Position numbers and translations under genes: made by a program
In this document: one piece after another, positions 17,475-27,531 of the stretch
Layout: every line of letters starts with the position of its first letter
Position numbering within the stretch: position 1 is the first letter of the stretch
DNA from: Chloroherpetonaceae bacterium
Lineage (GTDB): Bacteria > Bacteroidota > Chlorobiia > Chlorobiales > Chloroherpetonaceae
DNA: 64,000 nucleotides
Direction: 5' to 3'
Assembly: GCA_028277445.1 (NCBI GenBank)
Contig: JANQGG010000015.1
Coordinates: 62,001-126,000 of the forward strand
The notes under the pieces: generated by a model
Database searches by the model: none
What the model was told of the DNA's origin: nothing
What the model saw: only the letters and a program-made list of their open reading frames with translations

Positions 17475-18701
17475 ATGTCCGTAGTAACTCTACCAGAACT
17501 ATTACTGCCCGCAGGAAATCTTTCCAAGCTTAAGGTTGCCTATGCTTATGGCGCCGATGCTTGTTATGTCGGTGCAGCAGGGTTTTCCATGCGCCCGGAT
17601 GGCTCGTCTTTTTCGATAGCCGATTTGGAAGTTGGGCTCAACCATGCCCATGCTAAAGGAAAAAAGCTTTATGTGGCTCTGAACTCTATGATGTTTGATG
17701 AGGATTTTTCTGAGATTCAACACTGGTTGTCTGAAACCCAACACCTTCGGTTTGATGCCCTGATCGTCTCCGATGCCGGCGTGTTTCAATGCGTAAAAGA
17801 CATGCGGCCGGAACTGCCGTTGCATATATCCACTCAAATGAGCACCGCCAATTCCCAGGCGGCTGCATTTTGGAAATCCGCTGGCGCTGAGCGAGTGGTA
17901 CTCGCAAGGGAATGCTCGCTAGAACAAGCCCGAATGATTGCTGAAGAAAGCGGCATCGACGTCGAAATATTTGTCCATGGCGCCATGTGCGTAGCGGTTT
18001 CCGGGCGATGTTTGCTTTCGGCTTACTTTACCGGAAAAGACGCCAACAAAGGCCAATGCAAGCAGTCGTGCCGATGGGATTGGCAGTTGGTGGAAAAAGA
18101 ACGCCCTGGCGAGGCTATTGAAGTTTACGAAGATGGGCGGGAAACTATTTTTCTCAGTTCCAAAGACCTCTGCCTGATTGAGCATATCCCGGCTGTGGTT
18201 CATAGCAAAGCGGCGAGTTTAAAGATCGAAGGCCGGATGAAAAGCGAGTATTATGTAGCAAGCGTTGCACGTGTCTATCGCGATGCATTGGACCGTTATG
18301 CCGTTGATCCTAAACACTTTATGATTGATCCGACCTGGATGGAAGATTTAGAAGCTGTCAGTCACCGCCCCTACGAAACCGGCTTTGCCTTTGGATACCC
18401 TGAGAATGAGCCCGAGCGGCTTCAAAGCGACAGCAAACCTTTATCAACGGCAACAATTATTGGCTTTATAGAAGAACGTCGCAACGGCGCTCATCAAGTA
18501 TCGGTAAAAAATCCCTTTAGTGTGGGCGAATCGCTGGAGTGGATCGGGCCTGGTATGCAGGGTGGAGAAGTAGTGGTTGAATCCATCATCAATGAAAAGA
18601 ATCAATCCCTGGAACGCTCCATTTGCGGCACAAAAGTTAGGGTTACTTTTTCAAACTCTCCAAAATTGCCAGAACGCGCCATTTTTAGAAAACGAAAGTA
18701 A
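17475..18701 (+). CDS. U32 family protein, TrhP/YegQ-like tRNA hydroxylation factor
   Basis: A 408-residue protein of the U32 'peptidase' family. The N-terminal TIM-barrel-like part starts PELLLPAGNLSKLKVAYAYGADACYVG. The signature cysteine block FVHGAMCVAVSGRCLLS ... KGQCKQSCRW lies at about residues 170-200. IEGRMKSEYYVASV follows near residue 250, and a small beta domain closes the protein. YegQ/TrhP members are needed for 5-hydroxyuridine formation at tRNA position 34; other U32 members act in ubiquinone synthesis. The length and cysteine pattern suit TrhP best. Confidence 0.85.
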   Translation: MSVVTLPELLLPAGNLSKLKVAYAYGADACYVGAAGFSMRPDGSSFSIADLEVGLNHAHAKGKKLYVALNSMMFDEDFSEIQHWLSETQHLRFDALIVSDAGVFQCVKDMRPELPLHISTQMSTANSQAAAFWKSAGAERVVLARECSLEQARMIAEESGIDVEIFVHGAMCVAVSGRCLLSAYFTGKDANKGQCKQSCRWDWQLVEKERPGEAIEVYEDGRETIFLSSKDLCLIEHIPAVVHSKAASLKIEGRMKSEYYVASVARVYRDALDRYAVDPKHFMIDPTWMEDLEAVSHRPYETGFAFGYPENEPERLQSDSKPLSTATIIGFIEERRNGAHQVSVKNPFSVGESLEWIGPGMQGGEVVVESIINEKNQSLERSICGTKVRVTFSNSPKLPERAIFRKRK

Positions 18702-18746
18702 GCTGGTTAAAATTACGTATCCCAGTTGTTGCTGTTTTTATGAATT

Positions 18747-21700
18747 TTATTCGTTATCATCCCGATCTTTGTATTTGTTTATGATTTGTTCAGCCTTTCG
18801 GTCGTAACCGTCTGCCAAATCGCGCAAGGTAACGGCAAATCTCTGAAAACCTGCGTTCTCTACTTCCTCGGCTTTACTTCGAAACTGCTGGGCCAGTTCT
18901 CTCTCCGGTTTGCCGATCGGATCAACCCAATAAACACCCCGTGAGTTGTATGTCCCTGTCTTATAACCTCGACGCATATCATCTGCATCACGCTCATTCA
19001 AAGATTTAGCGACTACTTGGTGTATCCACAAGCCACCAGGGTCAGTTGGTGCGTGAATCAACACTTCACCAATTGTAATGAGTGCAACTTCAAAGTGGCC
19101 GGATTCCGTGCAAACTTCCTTTATTTTTTGAAGCCATTCAGTAAAATGCTCTTCGCTGAATGTGCCATCTTTTAGTGTACCTGGAGGAGTCTTCCACTCA
19201 CGCAGTAGACGCCAAGCATTTGTAGCGATTGCCTTTGATTCCTCAGAGGGATATTTATGCGGCTGTTCTTCTTTCTTGGAACGGTAGATCAGTCGGATTA
19301 CCTCGCAAAAGAACTCGGGATCATTGGCTAGTCTGTTTTCAAGTAGTTGGGGTACCGCACCTTTATGACTTTTGAGCAAAGGGACATATGCCCATTCCAC
19401 TCTAAAAAGGTCGTCCTGGTTTACTGAAGGCTCTTCCTGAAGAAACTTGATCAACTCGACGATCCAATACCTAGTCATGGTGAAATTAGGCTCACTCGAA
19501 GAAAGCGCTGCGAGCAATGCTTTAACACATTGATTGCTATCGATTGGCTGCTTTTTACGGCGCATTCGGTAAAGGCAATAGATAGCTGCATGTGGTCTAC
19601 CATGCTCGATGAGTTTATTAACAGCAACGGCTAAATATTCTTCAGCATAATAAGCATTGGTGTTGATTCGCTTCCAATATTCATGCTCGTCTTTTTGAAG
19701 CCATTCAAATGCAAGATCCCATATTTCCCTAGTAAATGGCAAGTAGGCCAAAAATTGGCCAATTTAAGCTGGCGTCCAATCGGATTTATCGATACCATCG
19801 CACCACTCCCACCCATTGAGTTGGTAACGCCGCCAGATAAAAACGCTCACCAATGACTTAAGCTTGTTGTTCTTTGAATCCAGGAAATGAGGCAAAAAGG
19901 TACGTTCAATGACTGAATCATCAATAACGCCAAGAGCTTCCCCAACTTGTTCAGGAGAAGAAACAAATTCTGCAAATCGGATAACACCTTCAATGCCATC
20001 TTGCTGAAAGATTTCAGAAATTGCATTATCACGTCTCTTATTAAGTATCTTATGCTGCTCCTCCCAGTCGCCATTCTCATCGTAAAGATCATAATCTTGA
20101 TCTGTGAAAATATGTTGATATAAATTGAACGGGTTTTTTGGGGCGAGTTGCACGGTAACTTGCTCAATACGTGAAATGTGTTCGTCTGCCAATGGCAATT
20201 TCTCATCTGAGTATCGTCGATGGTTATTTGTAAATTTTGTGAGATGATCCCAAATCGAAAGTCGTTGGTCTTCAGGAAGGTCTGAAATGGCCTGGGAGGT
20301 GAGAACCTGAAGTAGTTGATCAAAAGAGGGTTTAGGTAGTTTATCAAAATGGTCAATTAATTCAGAAAGCCGATCAGGTTCCTGACCTGCGGCAGTCACC
20401 GCAAGTTCTGCATAACAAGTTACTTGTTGCGAGTACTCTTGATTTGTTGCGCCATTTTCCCAATTATCAGGGATGATTTTGCGCCAGTTTGGTTCGTACG
20501 AACCGGAAGTTGTTTGATGTTGCCCGGGTAGAAGCTGAATAATCAATTTCCAAGCGATATCCGGCCATTCATTAAGGATTGTCTGGACGGCCACCTTACG
20601 TTTGTCAACAGATGCTAGTGTTTGCGGATACCAAGGCAGTAAAATAGTTGATAGCGAATTGGATGGGCGATTAACCCATTGGCCACCGGGGTCATGGCTG
20701 GCAAGTTCCGCAAGCGCAACACAAACACGAACCAAATATTGTTCATCCCAGGCCAGCCCTTCCAAAGCCCAAAGCAGACCGGTTAAATAATTATGCCCTG
20801 TGATGCCGTTACTTTCCTGGGAAAAAAGCTCATCAAATGGTGAGGGTGCCAAACGCATCGCCTTCTCGACTGCATTAAGAAATTCACCCGGGGCAGCTTC
20901 GGCCAGGGTGGGCAGCAAACTGTTCAGGCTGCCCCACAAAGCCCAGTCAGCGTCGTTTAAAAGTTTACGTATCACCAGAACGCAGGTTTCTTCTGCCTTC
21001 CATTGCGAGCAGTTACCACACGCATCTGGCTGGCTGCCCAGAATGGCCAAACCCTCGGCGATTCCTTTTCGTAACTCGTGAGAACACTTCAGCACTTTAC
21101 CATGTATGTCGGCCGCGTATCGCTCTTCGGCAGGTAGTTCAAAAGAAGGTTCGGACTCTTTAAGCACGGAAACAGCCAGCAACCTAAACATTTCTAGGTT
21201 TTGATCAAAGATACGTGATCCCAGCAGATCCAAAAGCTCGGCTCTATTAACAACTTTCCAGATGCCGTTTTTGAGAGACAACGGGCTGTCAGGGCAGTGC
21301 AGTATTTCCCGCGCCTTGTTTAGCCACTCATTATAACTTATGCCAAGAAACTGTGTTATCACTTGAAGGTCGCATTGACTCTTTTCTTTCCAAGCACCAA
21401 TCAGAACTGCCAGGGCCAGATAAGATGCATCGGGGTGCTGAGTCCAATCGGTTTTAGACTTCTCTTGTGCAGCCTTGAACTTCTCGGGCATCTCCACAAC
21501 GGCTTTTTGTTTAAATGCTTCCAAAAGGTCGTCCGGCAACTTATCTGGCGTGATGGTACCAGCATCCTGATTCCAGGTTTGTACGATATCGACAATCCTA
21601 GACCAGACCCACTGCGGGTACTGCTGCTGAAATTGGGAAATGTGGGAATGCAGCAGAGATAGGACAACACCGAACTCGTTACCAAGATCGTAACCGAGTA

Positions 21701-22292
21701 GATGGAAATGGTTCAGAAATTCATAGAGTTCGTCTTTTGAAAGATATTTGCTGCCCTTTACTGCCTTAAGGTGGTGCTGAATGACCTTCAGCTTCTCAAT
21801 GCTCTTGGATGGACTGAAATTGGCATGCAGTACGTTTCTGAAAAACTCATCAACATTCTTGGTGTGCCTCGCCTGGTTCAGCAACCATTGTACGTTGTGT
21901 GCATCGGTCGCGCAGAGCGGCCCCGTAATCAGCGCAATAATATCCTTATTTTTTGAGAAGCGATTTGGATTATTAAAATCATTCCATGCTGCCTGCATTA
22001 CCTCCCCAAACAAAGCGCTGCCCTGTGTCATGGCGATGGAATGCTTAACCTGACCTAGAAGCTTCCGCCGTTCCTTGCTGTTTACGTCTTCTACGACAAC
22101 AACGAGGTCGTCTGTGTCGAAACCCTCGATTTTGCCCTGAAGTTTGATTTCCTTAATTGGCCAGCAGGGAAGACAAGGAGCGTGCCCACCGGTAAGCATC
22201 AAGGCAAGAAATGACGCTTGAACATGCGCTTCAAAATGAGAGCCACCACCACCGGTGGAAAATGGATTGCTTAGAGTCTTCATTTTTGCCAT
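18747..22292 (-). pseudogene. Large PD-(D/E)XK-nuclease-like helical-repeat protein split by one in-frame stop
   Basis: One continuous frame of 1182 codons is interrupted by a single TAA at 19764-19766. The upstream part is 842 residues (19764-22292). The downstream part continues in the same frame (IGQFLAYLPFTREIWDL) for about 338 residues to 18747, and its first possible start is a TTG without a ribosome-binding site. So this is one gene with a nonsense codon, or a sequencing error. Residues 14-85 look like a PD-(D/E)XK nuclease domain: GGGGSHFEAHVQA (Glu21), FDTDDLVVVVED (Asp61/62), LLGQVKH (Gln81-x-Lys83). The remaining 1000 residues are helical and Trp-rich, with no P-loop seen. Accessory surroundings suggest a defence role; no function is known to me. 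Confidence 0.75.
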
Positions 22293-22362
22293 CTATAGCT
22301 CTCAAAGTTCTTATACCTAACACGGTATGCATAATGCTGTTGATCAAACATTATCTTTCCCC

Positions 22363-22740
22363 TCATGATTTTTTCATTTTTTCAGTGAGTTTATCAACTG
22401 CATCAAGTAAATGTTCGGGCAGGTTTCTTGAGCTTTCAATAATGGCAATAACACCCATATTACCAGCCGAAAGCCTTCGATAAAAAACACAATACCCACC
22501 GCGGTCGCTGGATTTGCTTTTGTATTGAAAATAATAGACCTCTTTTTTTAACCGTTTAGCTTTTCCGGTCTTAGGAAAGGGCCTGTCATGCCTGTTTTTG
22601 TTCTGTTTTTCTATCGCATGATAAAGCTTTGTCACATAAGTGCGAGCATGCTCAATACCCCATTTTTTGCTGTATTGAGCAATCTCGCTCATATGGATTT
22701 TAGACTGGCTGTAAAAATATGGAGGAGGTATCGATGGCAT
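22363..22740 (-). CDS. ParE/RelE-superfamily toxin-like protein
   Basis: A 125-residue basic protein. The central EVYYFQYKSKSSDRGGYCVFYRR and GVIAIIESSRN strands give the beta-sheet pattern of RelE/ParE toxins. The N-terminal region is longer than usual (about 40 residues before the core). Its ATG overlaps the stop of the upstream ribbon-helix-helix antitoxin gene by one base (TAATG), which is typical for toxin-antitoxin operons. RelE toxins cut mRNA on ribosomes and ParE toxins poison gyrase; the sequence does not decide which applies. Confidence 0.7.
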   Translation of the reverse strand: MPSIPPPYFYSQSKIHMSEIAQYSKKWGIEHARTYVTKLYHAIEKQNKNRHDRPFPKTGKAKRLKKEVYYFQYKSKSSDRGGYCVFYRRLSAGNMGVIAIIESSRNLPEHLLDAVDKLTEKMKKS

Positions 22741-23024
22741 TATTTGGATAATCCGTTTTCGTCAAGGATATCATTAAGCTTTAAAGGCTTAAATTCACTT
22801 TCCTGCGCCATAGCGCCGGGAATTAGCGCCTCCCAAACTGCATCCAAATGCCGATGAAGGCTTGGCTCACTATAGGCGTCTTTTCGAACCAGGTCTCGCA
22901 AAAACTCACCGGCATTGGCATACATCCCATTGGGTCCAATTTGTTTTTCAATATGTTGCATTAACGCCTCGGGCATGAACACTTGCAATCGCTTATTTCC
23001 GATTTTATTTTGAACATCCGACAT
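22740..23024 (-). CDS. ParD-like ribbon-helix-helix antitoxin
   Basis: A 94-residue protein. The start ATG at 23022-23024 follows an AAGGAG site; an in-frame extension upstream is not protein-like. The N-terminal KRLQVFMPEALMQHIEKQI has the beta strand plus helix of ribbon-helix-helix DNA-binding proteins. YANAGEFLRDLVRKD is the typical second helix of ParD. The C-terminal tail (FKPLKLNDILDENGLSK) would wrap the toxin. It overlaps the toxin gene by one base and probably represses the operon. Confidence 0.75.
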   Translation of the reverse strand: MSDVQNKIGNKRLQVFMPEALMQHIEKQIGPNGMYANAGEFLRDLVRKDAYSEPSLHRHLDAVWEALIPGAMAQESEFKPLKLNDILDENGLSK

Positions 23025-23236
23025 AATTTCCGGCTCCTTGACCATAAAGTTTATTTGTTTATGCAAGTAAATACTCATTTCATACTTAAATATAAGTATA
23101 ACGTTTATGACGTATTCAACTGCAAAATAATTTGAACAGTATAAAAACAAATCATGCCTGTGAAAACATGCACTTTTAAACCCCTGCTTTCTTAGGAGTG
23201 ACTTGCTATTAAAACGCCAGCACATCCAGTGCAAAT

Positions 23237-23560
23237 TTATGATAGTTTTGACGATACATAGCGGTTCAAACTTACGCCTTGTTCTGCTGCCTGAATGGCC
23301 ATGTTTCTGTGCTTTTCAGGCGGGACACGAACCATAAATTTACCGCTGTATGTCTTATCTGCAAGTGGCTGAGGGATATCCTCACCATTGGCCTGCATAT
23401 CTTCAACCACTTCGCCAACCAGATTTATAAGTCCGTTTAACGCATTTGCATGATTTCCCGCAAGGTAAGAGAGGCTTGGAAATTCTGCACAGAGGGCAAC
23501 ATATTCCCTATCCTCTTCAGACCATGTGACACGGTATGTATAGTGTTTATAATTAACCAT
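23237..23560 (-). CDS. hicB: HicB-family antitoxin (first HicAB pair)
   Basis: A 107-residue HicB. The N-terminal half is a partial RNase H-like fold (YTYRVTWSEEDREYVALCAE ending in FPSLSYLAG) that blocks the toxin. The C-terminal half (GKFMVRVPPEKHRNMAI and VSLNRYVSSKL) is a ribbon-helix-helix DNA-binding module, so the protein can autoregulate. The gene overlaps the hicA stop by 8 bp. It belongs to an accessory island with a ParDE-type pair and a split giant gene downstream. Confidence 0.9.
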   Translation of the reverse strand: MVNYKHYTYRVTWSEEDREYVALCAEFPSLSYLAGNHANALNGLINLVGEVVEDMQANGEDIPQPLADKTYSGKFMVRVPPEKHRNMAIQAAEQGVSLNRYVSSKLS

Positions 23561-23810
23561 TTCTTTTTAACTCAAGATTTTTAATTGCCACTAAAACCTG
23601 CCTTACCTGGTAGGTTTTGGCTTTCCCATCTTTACCCTTTTGAATATTCACGCGAGGATCGCCTTGCCATGGCGTTTTATAAACATGGTGGCTGGTACCT
23701 TTATTGCGCGGTTCTCCAAAATAGTGAGAACACACTTTAGCAAGATCAGAAAAACGCACGTTTTGTGGCGCTTTTTCCATCTCCCTCAGCGTTTTCTCAA
23801 TCTTGCCCAT
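23553..23810 (-). CDS. hicA: HicA-family mRNA interferase toxin (first HicAB pair)
   Basis: An 85-residue protein with the small double-stranded-RNA-binding-like fold of HicA. The catalytic histidine is in GTSHHVYKTP (His41/His42), and the closing strand is GKAKTYQVRQVLVAIKNL. HicA cleaves mRNA without ribosomes. It lies upstream of and overlaps hicB, the usual HicAB order. There is a 33-residue leader before the glycine-rich turn, slightly longer than minimal HicA proteins, in a form seen in HicA family members. Confidence 0.88.
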   Translation of the reverse strand: MGKIEKTLREMEKAPQNVRFSDLAKVCSHYFGEPRNKGTSHHVYKTPWQGDPRVNIQKGKDGKAKTYQVRQVLVAIKNLELKRNG

Positions 23811-24051
23811 ATATTGATTATAGTATCATTAATGATATTAAACAAGTATAAAACACTAAACTTTCTAGTAAAATTTATAACATGCGTTAACAGAATTTGC
23901 GCATATTATTAGCCTTTAAAACGCTCAATTTACGGTGCTAAAGTTCAGGCTTCGTTTTTCGGTTCTCCTAAATTGCCTGAACATAATATTTTTAGAAAAA
24001 GGAAATAATATATACTTTTGAATTTCCATTAATCGCTAACGAAGCGCTTTT

Positions 24052-24294
24052 ATGACGCTTGAACATTTAAAAGAAGAAATAAGCAAACTAAAATTATCCC
24101 TAAAATTACAATTGATTGAAGATGTTTGGGATTCTATAGCTGAAAGTCATTCAGAATTACCATTGCCAGAGTGGCAAAAACAAGAACTCCAAAATCGATA
24201 TCAAGAGTATAAAACCGAAAACCATGAGCTTCTTGAATGGAATATTGTTCATGCAATCTTTGATAATCGTCAGGATCCACAAAAGAAGCCTTAA
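24052..24294 (+). CDS. Orphan addiction-module (TIGR02574-type) antitoxin-like protein
   Basis: An 80-residue acidic protein with the pattern of 'putative addiction module component' proteins: an N-terminal helix pair LKLSLKLQLIEDVWDSI and the short conserved LPLPEWQKQEL motif. Such proteins usually precede a RelE-type toxin gene. Here no toxin follows: the next gene, 93 bp on, is nfeD. The C-terminal 25 residues (ENHELLEWNIVHAIFDN) differ from the usual tail. It may be a solitary remnant. Confidence 0.7.
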   Translation: MTLEHLKEEISKLKLSLKLQLIEDVWDSIAESHSELPLPEWQKQELQNRYQEYKTENHELLEWNIVHAIFDNRQDPQKKP

Positions 24295-24404
24295 CTCTCA
24301 TCACTTAACATAATTCGCACCATACGAAACTTAGAACAACAACTAACCAAAAAGTTCGTATATTTGGCATAAGGTTTTTTAAACGAATGATCATAGGCCT
24401 TATC

Positions 24405-25718
24405 ATGAAACATTTAACCCGTTTCATTACCTTCGTTTTCTTTTGCATACTTGGCTTGCCTGCTGAACTCCAAGCCAAAAACGCCTCATCTCAGATTTAT
24501 CTTATTGAATTCAACGGAAGCGTAAATCCCGGTAGTGAAGAGTTTTATAATCGGGCGCTTGCTCAGGCCCAATCCGATTCAGCGATGGCATTACTGGTTG
24601 AACTGGACACGCCAGGTGGACTTGTTACTTCGCTTCGAGGTATGGTTAAAGCCACAATGGCTTCACCCGTGCCTGTTATTGTTTATGTTGCACCCTCTGG
24701 CGCTCAGGCTGCTTCGGCCGGAGCATTGCTTACCTTATCGGCGCATGTTGCCGCAATGGCACCTGGGACGAACATCGGTGCGGCTCATCCGGTAGGCATT
24801 GGAGGCGGTGGATCGGATAGTATCATGTCGCAGAAGTCAGAAAACGATATCGCTGCATTTGCCCGCAGCATCGCTGAAGAGCGAGGCAGAAATGCTGACT
24901 GGGCCGAATCCGCTGTCCGCAGCAGTACATCCTCGACCGCAATGGACGCCAAAGAAGCCGGCGTTATTGATTTCATAGCCGTTTCAAGGGAAGATTTGCT
25001 TCAAAAGCTAAACAATTTCAAACTCGCGCTTAAAGAAGATACTTTAACGTTAATCACAACAGGCGTTACATTCTCTCCCTTGGAACCCAATCTCCGCGAA
25101 AACATATTGATGAAAATTGCCGATCCCAACCTGGCCTACATTTTCATGCTTGCAGGGCTTATTGGCCTGTACTTTGAGCTCTCTAATCCCGGCGCCATTT
25201 TCCCGGGCGTGCTGGGTGCCATTTCATTATTGCTTGGTCTTTATGCAGTGCAAACACTGCCGGTTAATGTTGTGGGCTTATTGCTGCTTCTGCTCGCCGT
25301 TGTGTTTTTGGCTCTTGAAATTTTCATCACCAGCGGCGGGATATTGGGTGTCGCCGGGCTGGTTTCGCTGCTCTTTGGCTCGCTCATGTTATTTGATAAG
25401 GCTGAAACGGGCATTTCGATATCGCTGAGTGTTTTAGCCCCTACGTTCATATCTTTTTCAATATTCATGGGCCTGATCATTTTCATGGTAACGAAAGCTT
25501 CCAAACTTAAAACAACCACCGGTATGGAGGGATTGGTTGGTGAAATGGGCAGAGTTATGGAGGATTTTGACGGTCAAAAAACCGGTCAAGTGTTTTTACA
25601 TGGTGAAATATGGACAGCTCAATCCGATGAACCGTTATCAAAAAATGATTCCGTAGAAGTTAAAAGTTTAAATGGCATGATTCTAAACGTAACTAAATCA
25701 AAGGAGAATTTCTCATGA
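24405..25718 (+). CDS. nfeD: NfeD-family membrane-bound serine protease
   Basis: A long-form NfeD of 437 residues. The start ATG at 24405 gives a clean signal peptide (ending ELQAKNA); an earlier in-frame ATG at 24387 adds six residues. A ClpP-like serine protease domain follows, with [15 protein letters not shown], the nucleophile serine in QAASAGALL and the likely general-base lysine in [12 protein letters not shown]. Then come four or five membrane segments and an OB-fold tail ([17 protein letters not shown]). The homologous archaeal protease cleaves the C-terminus of its stomatin partner. Here the stomatin gene overlaps the stop codon (ATGA), so the two act together, probably in membrane quality control. 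Confidence 0.93.
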   Translation: MKHLTRFITFVFFCILGLPAELQAKNASSQIYLIEFNGSVNPGSEEFYNRALAQAQSDSAMALLVELDTPGGLVTSLRGMVKATMASPVPVIVYVAPSGAQAASAGALLTLSAHVAAMAPGTNIGAAHPVGIGGGGSDSIMSQKSENDIAAFARSIAEERGRNADWAESAVRSSTSSTAMDAKEAGVIDFIAVSREDLLQKLNNFKLALKEDTLTLITTGVTFSPLEPNLRENILMKIADPNLAYIFMLAGLIGLYFELSNPGAIFPGVLGAISLLLGLYAVQTLPVNVVGLLLLLLAVVFLALEIFITSGGILGVAGLVSLLFGSLMLFDKAETGISISLSVLAPTFISFSIFMGLIIFMVTKASKLKTTTGMEGLVGEMGRVMEDFDGQKTGQVFLHGEIWTAQSDEPLSKNDSVEVKSLNGMILNVTKSKENFS

Positions 25719-26470
25719 ATGGTCTTTCGTTAATATTTTTACTCGTTCTTATCATTTCATTTTTAGCTTCGGCGATCAAAATTTTGAATGAATATGAGCG
25801 AGGGGTCATATTCCGATTAGGTCGATTGATTGGGGCGAAAGGCCCTGGCCTTATCATTCTTATCCCCATTATTGATAAAATGGTCAAAGTTGATTTAAGA
25901 ACTGTTACGCTGGATGTTCCGCCCCAGGATATTATAACCCGCGATAATGTGTCGGTTAAAGTGAGCGCGGTCGTGTATTTCCGGGTATTGGATTCGCAAA
26001 AAGCCGTTGTTGATGTGGAGAACTTCTATTTTGCCACCTCGCAGCTAGCGCAAACCACGCTTCGTAGCGTATGCGGACAGGCCGAACTGGATCATTTGCT
26101 GGCTGAGCGCGATGAAATCAACGCCAAAATTCAGGGGATTTTAGACAAGGACACTGAACCGTGGGGCGTTAAAGTCAGTAAAGTGGAAGTGAAAGAAATT
26201 GACCTGCCTTCCGAAATGCAACGCGCTATGGCACGGCAAGCTGAAGCTGAGCGTGAACGACGGGCTAAGATTATCCATGCTGAGGGTGAATTCCAGGCCG
26301 CAGAAAAGCTTAGCGAAGCCGCCAACATTATTGCCAAATACCCGGCCACATTGCAGCTTCGATATTTACAAACTTTAAAGGAAGTAGCTGCAGAGCACAA
26401 CTCAACCACGCTGTTCCCCATACCGATTGATCTGCTGAAGCCGTTTCTGGACAAAGATTCCAAAGCGTAA
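25715..26470 (+). CDS. Stomatin/slipin-family SPFH membrane protein
   Basis: A 251-residue slipin. One N-terminal membrane hairpin ([18 protein letters not shown]) is followed by the SPFH domain: [25 protein letters not shown] and [15 protein letters not shown] coiled coil ([19 protein letters not shown]) and a hydrophobic C-terminus ([11 protein letters not shown]) close it. It forms ring-shaped membrane oligomers that organise membrane microdomains. Its start overlaps the nfeD stop by 4 bp, the conserved nfeD-stomatin arrangement. A strong terminator follows. Confidence 0.94.
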   Translation: MNGLSLIFLLVLIISFLASAIKILNEYERGVIFRLGRLIGAKGPGLIILIPIIDKMVKVDLRTVTLDVPPQDIITRDNVSVKVSAVVYFRVLDSQKAVVDVENFYFATSQLAQTTLRSVCGQAELDHLLAERDEINAKIQGILDKDTEPWGVKVSKVEVKEIDLPSEMQRAMARQAEAERERRAKIIHAEGEFQAAEKLSEAANIIAKYPATLQLRYLQTLKEVAAEHNSTTLFPIPIDLLKPFLDKDSKA

Positions 26471-26495
26471 TAGTTTACAATCATAAAAGGCCAAT

Positions 26496-26523
26496 AAAGA
26501 GCTTGCCTTCGGGTAAGCTCTTT
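26496..26523 (+). terminator. Hairpin after the nfeD-stomatin operon
   Basis: AAAGAGCTT (26496-26504) pairs with AAGCTCTTT (26515-26523), extended inward by GCC/GGT around a UUCG tetraloop. This makes a very stable 12-bp stem. The following bases are only weakly T-rich and run straight into the first parS-like palindrome. Confidence 0.75.
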
Positions 26524-26525
26524 AA

Positions 26526-26541
26526 GGTTTCACGTGAAACA
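26526..26541. promoter_or_regulatory. parS-like ParB-binding site 1
   Basis: GGTTTCACGTGAAACA matches the bacterial chromosomal parS consensus TGTTTCACGTGAAACA at 15 of 16 positions; only the first base differs. It lies between the stomatin-operon terminator and the DMT transporter start, ending 15 bp before the ATG. Confidence 0.85.
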
Positions 26542-26556
26542 TATTAAACATAGCGT

Positions 26557-27429
26557 ATGTGGTTTGCACTTTCAGTTCTTTCAGCGCTGTCCAAATCAGC
26601 CAGCCAGATTTTAACCAAACGCCTTCATGGGATTGATACACTGGAGCTTGCCGCGTTCAGCCATATTTTTTCTGCACTTATTATTTTTCCGTTAGCCATC
26701 TTTATTGAATTTCCAACCACCTGGGCGTTTTGGACGCCCACAATCATAAGCTCGTTTTTAAATGTCATTGCTATTTTATTGCTGATCAAAGCGATCAAGA
26801 TCAGTGATCTTTCCTACAGCATCCCATTTTTATCCTTAACCCCGATTTTTGCCATCGGCGTTGCTTATCTCTTCAGGGGTGAAGAAATAAGTGTGTTTTC
26901 AGCTTCGGGGATTTTCCTCGTTGTTATTGGCGCGCTAACCATTGATGCAAGATCGTTAAACGATGCTTTATCGCTTGGTGGCAGGAGAGTATTTAAGGAT
27001 TTCGGCGTACAACTGGTTATTCTTGTGGCCTTGATCTATGCCATATCAAGCGTTTGCGATAAAAGCGCCACCTTGGCCTCAACGCCGCTAACGTATGTTT
27101 GGCTGTTTACGTTTACCCGCGCCATTATTTTCGGAGTGCTTTTGTTATGGAAACGCCAACGAAAATTGCCTCAACAAACCCTAAATTCAAACCAAAACGC
27201 CTATTTACCCCTGGCTATCCTTGGCGCGATTTATTTTTGCGAGGCCTTCTTTCAAATGCTGGCATTTAACTATGGCAATGTCGCCGAAACCATTGGCGTG
27301 AAACGGCTCAGCATTCTATTCACCTCTCTTTCAGGATTTACGCTCTTTAAAGAGCAGGTGACGGCAAATAAAATCTTTGGTGCCATATGTTTGGCGACAG
27401 GCTCTATTGTGATTTATCTGTTCCGATAA
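26557..27429 (+). CDS. EamA/DMT-family transporter
   Basis: A 290-residue membrane protein with ten predicted helices in two repeats of five, the drug/metabolite transporter plan. The first EamA repeat ends with a long helix FSASGIFLVVIGALTID, and the second ends ANKIFGAICLATGSIVIYLF. SLTPIFAIGVAYLFRGEE near residue 100 is the typical end of repeat one. The transported compound cannot be told from the sequence. A parS-like site sits just upstream. Confidence 0.88.
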   Translation: MWFALSVLSALSKSASQILTKRLHGIDTLELAAFSHIFSALIIFPLAIFIEFPTTWAFWTPTIISSFLNVIAILLLIKAIKISDLSYSIPFLSLTPIFAIGVAYLFRGEEISVFSASGIFLVVIGALTIDARSLNDALSLGGRRVFKDFGVQLVILVALIYAISSVCDKSATLASTPLTYVWLFTFTRAIIFGVLLLWKRQRKLPQQTLNSNQNAYLPLAILGAIYFCEAFFQMLAFNYGNVAETIGVKRLSILFTSLSGFTLFKEQVTANKIFGAICLATGSIVIYLFR

Positions 27430-27501
27430 TATGGTTACTTTTGTTTTATCATAAGGCTATTAATGTTTTATATTAAACACAGTGGTTTAATTAATTATCC
27501 A

Positions 27502-27517
27502 TGTTTCACGTGAAACA
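27502..27517. promoter_or_regulatory. parS site 2 (perfect consensus)
   Basis: TGTTTCACGTGAAACA is an exact, fully palindromic 16-bp parS sequence. It lies in the gap between the DMT transporter and the thioesterase gene, 14 bp before the latter's ATG. ParB loads at such sites and spreads, and recruits SMC to align the chromosome arms from the origin. Confidence 0.95.
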
Positions 27518-27531
27518 TTTCCTACATACTT

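Noticed and set aside
18262-18277. Another CACGTG site inside the U32 gene
   Set aside because: Both flanks differ from the parS arms; it is a coding chance match.
18747-19751. Treating the 334-residue frame as a separate gene
   Set aside because: It starts with TTG without a ribosome-binding site, is exactly in phase with the upstream frame and begins mid-domain.
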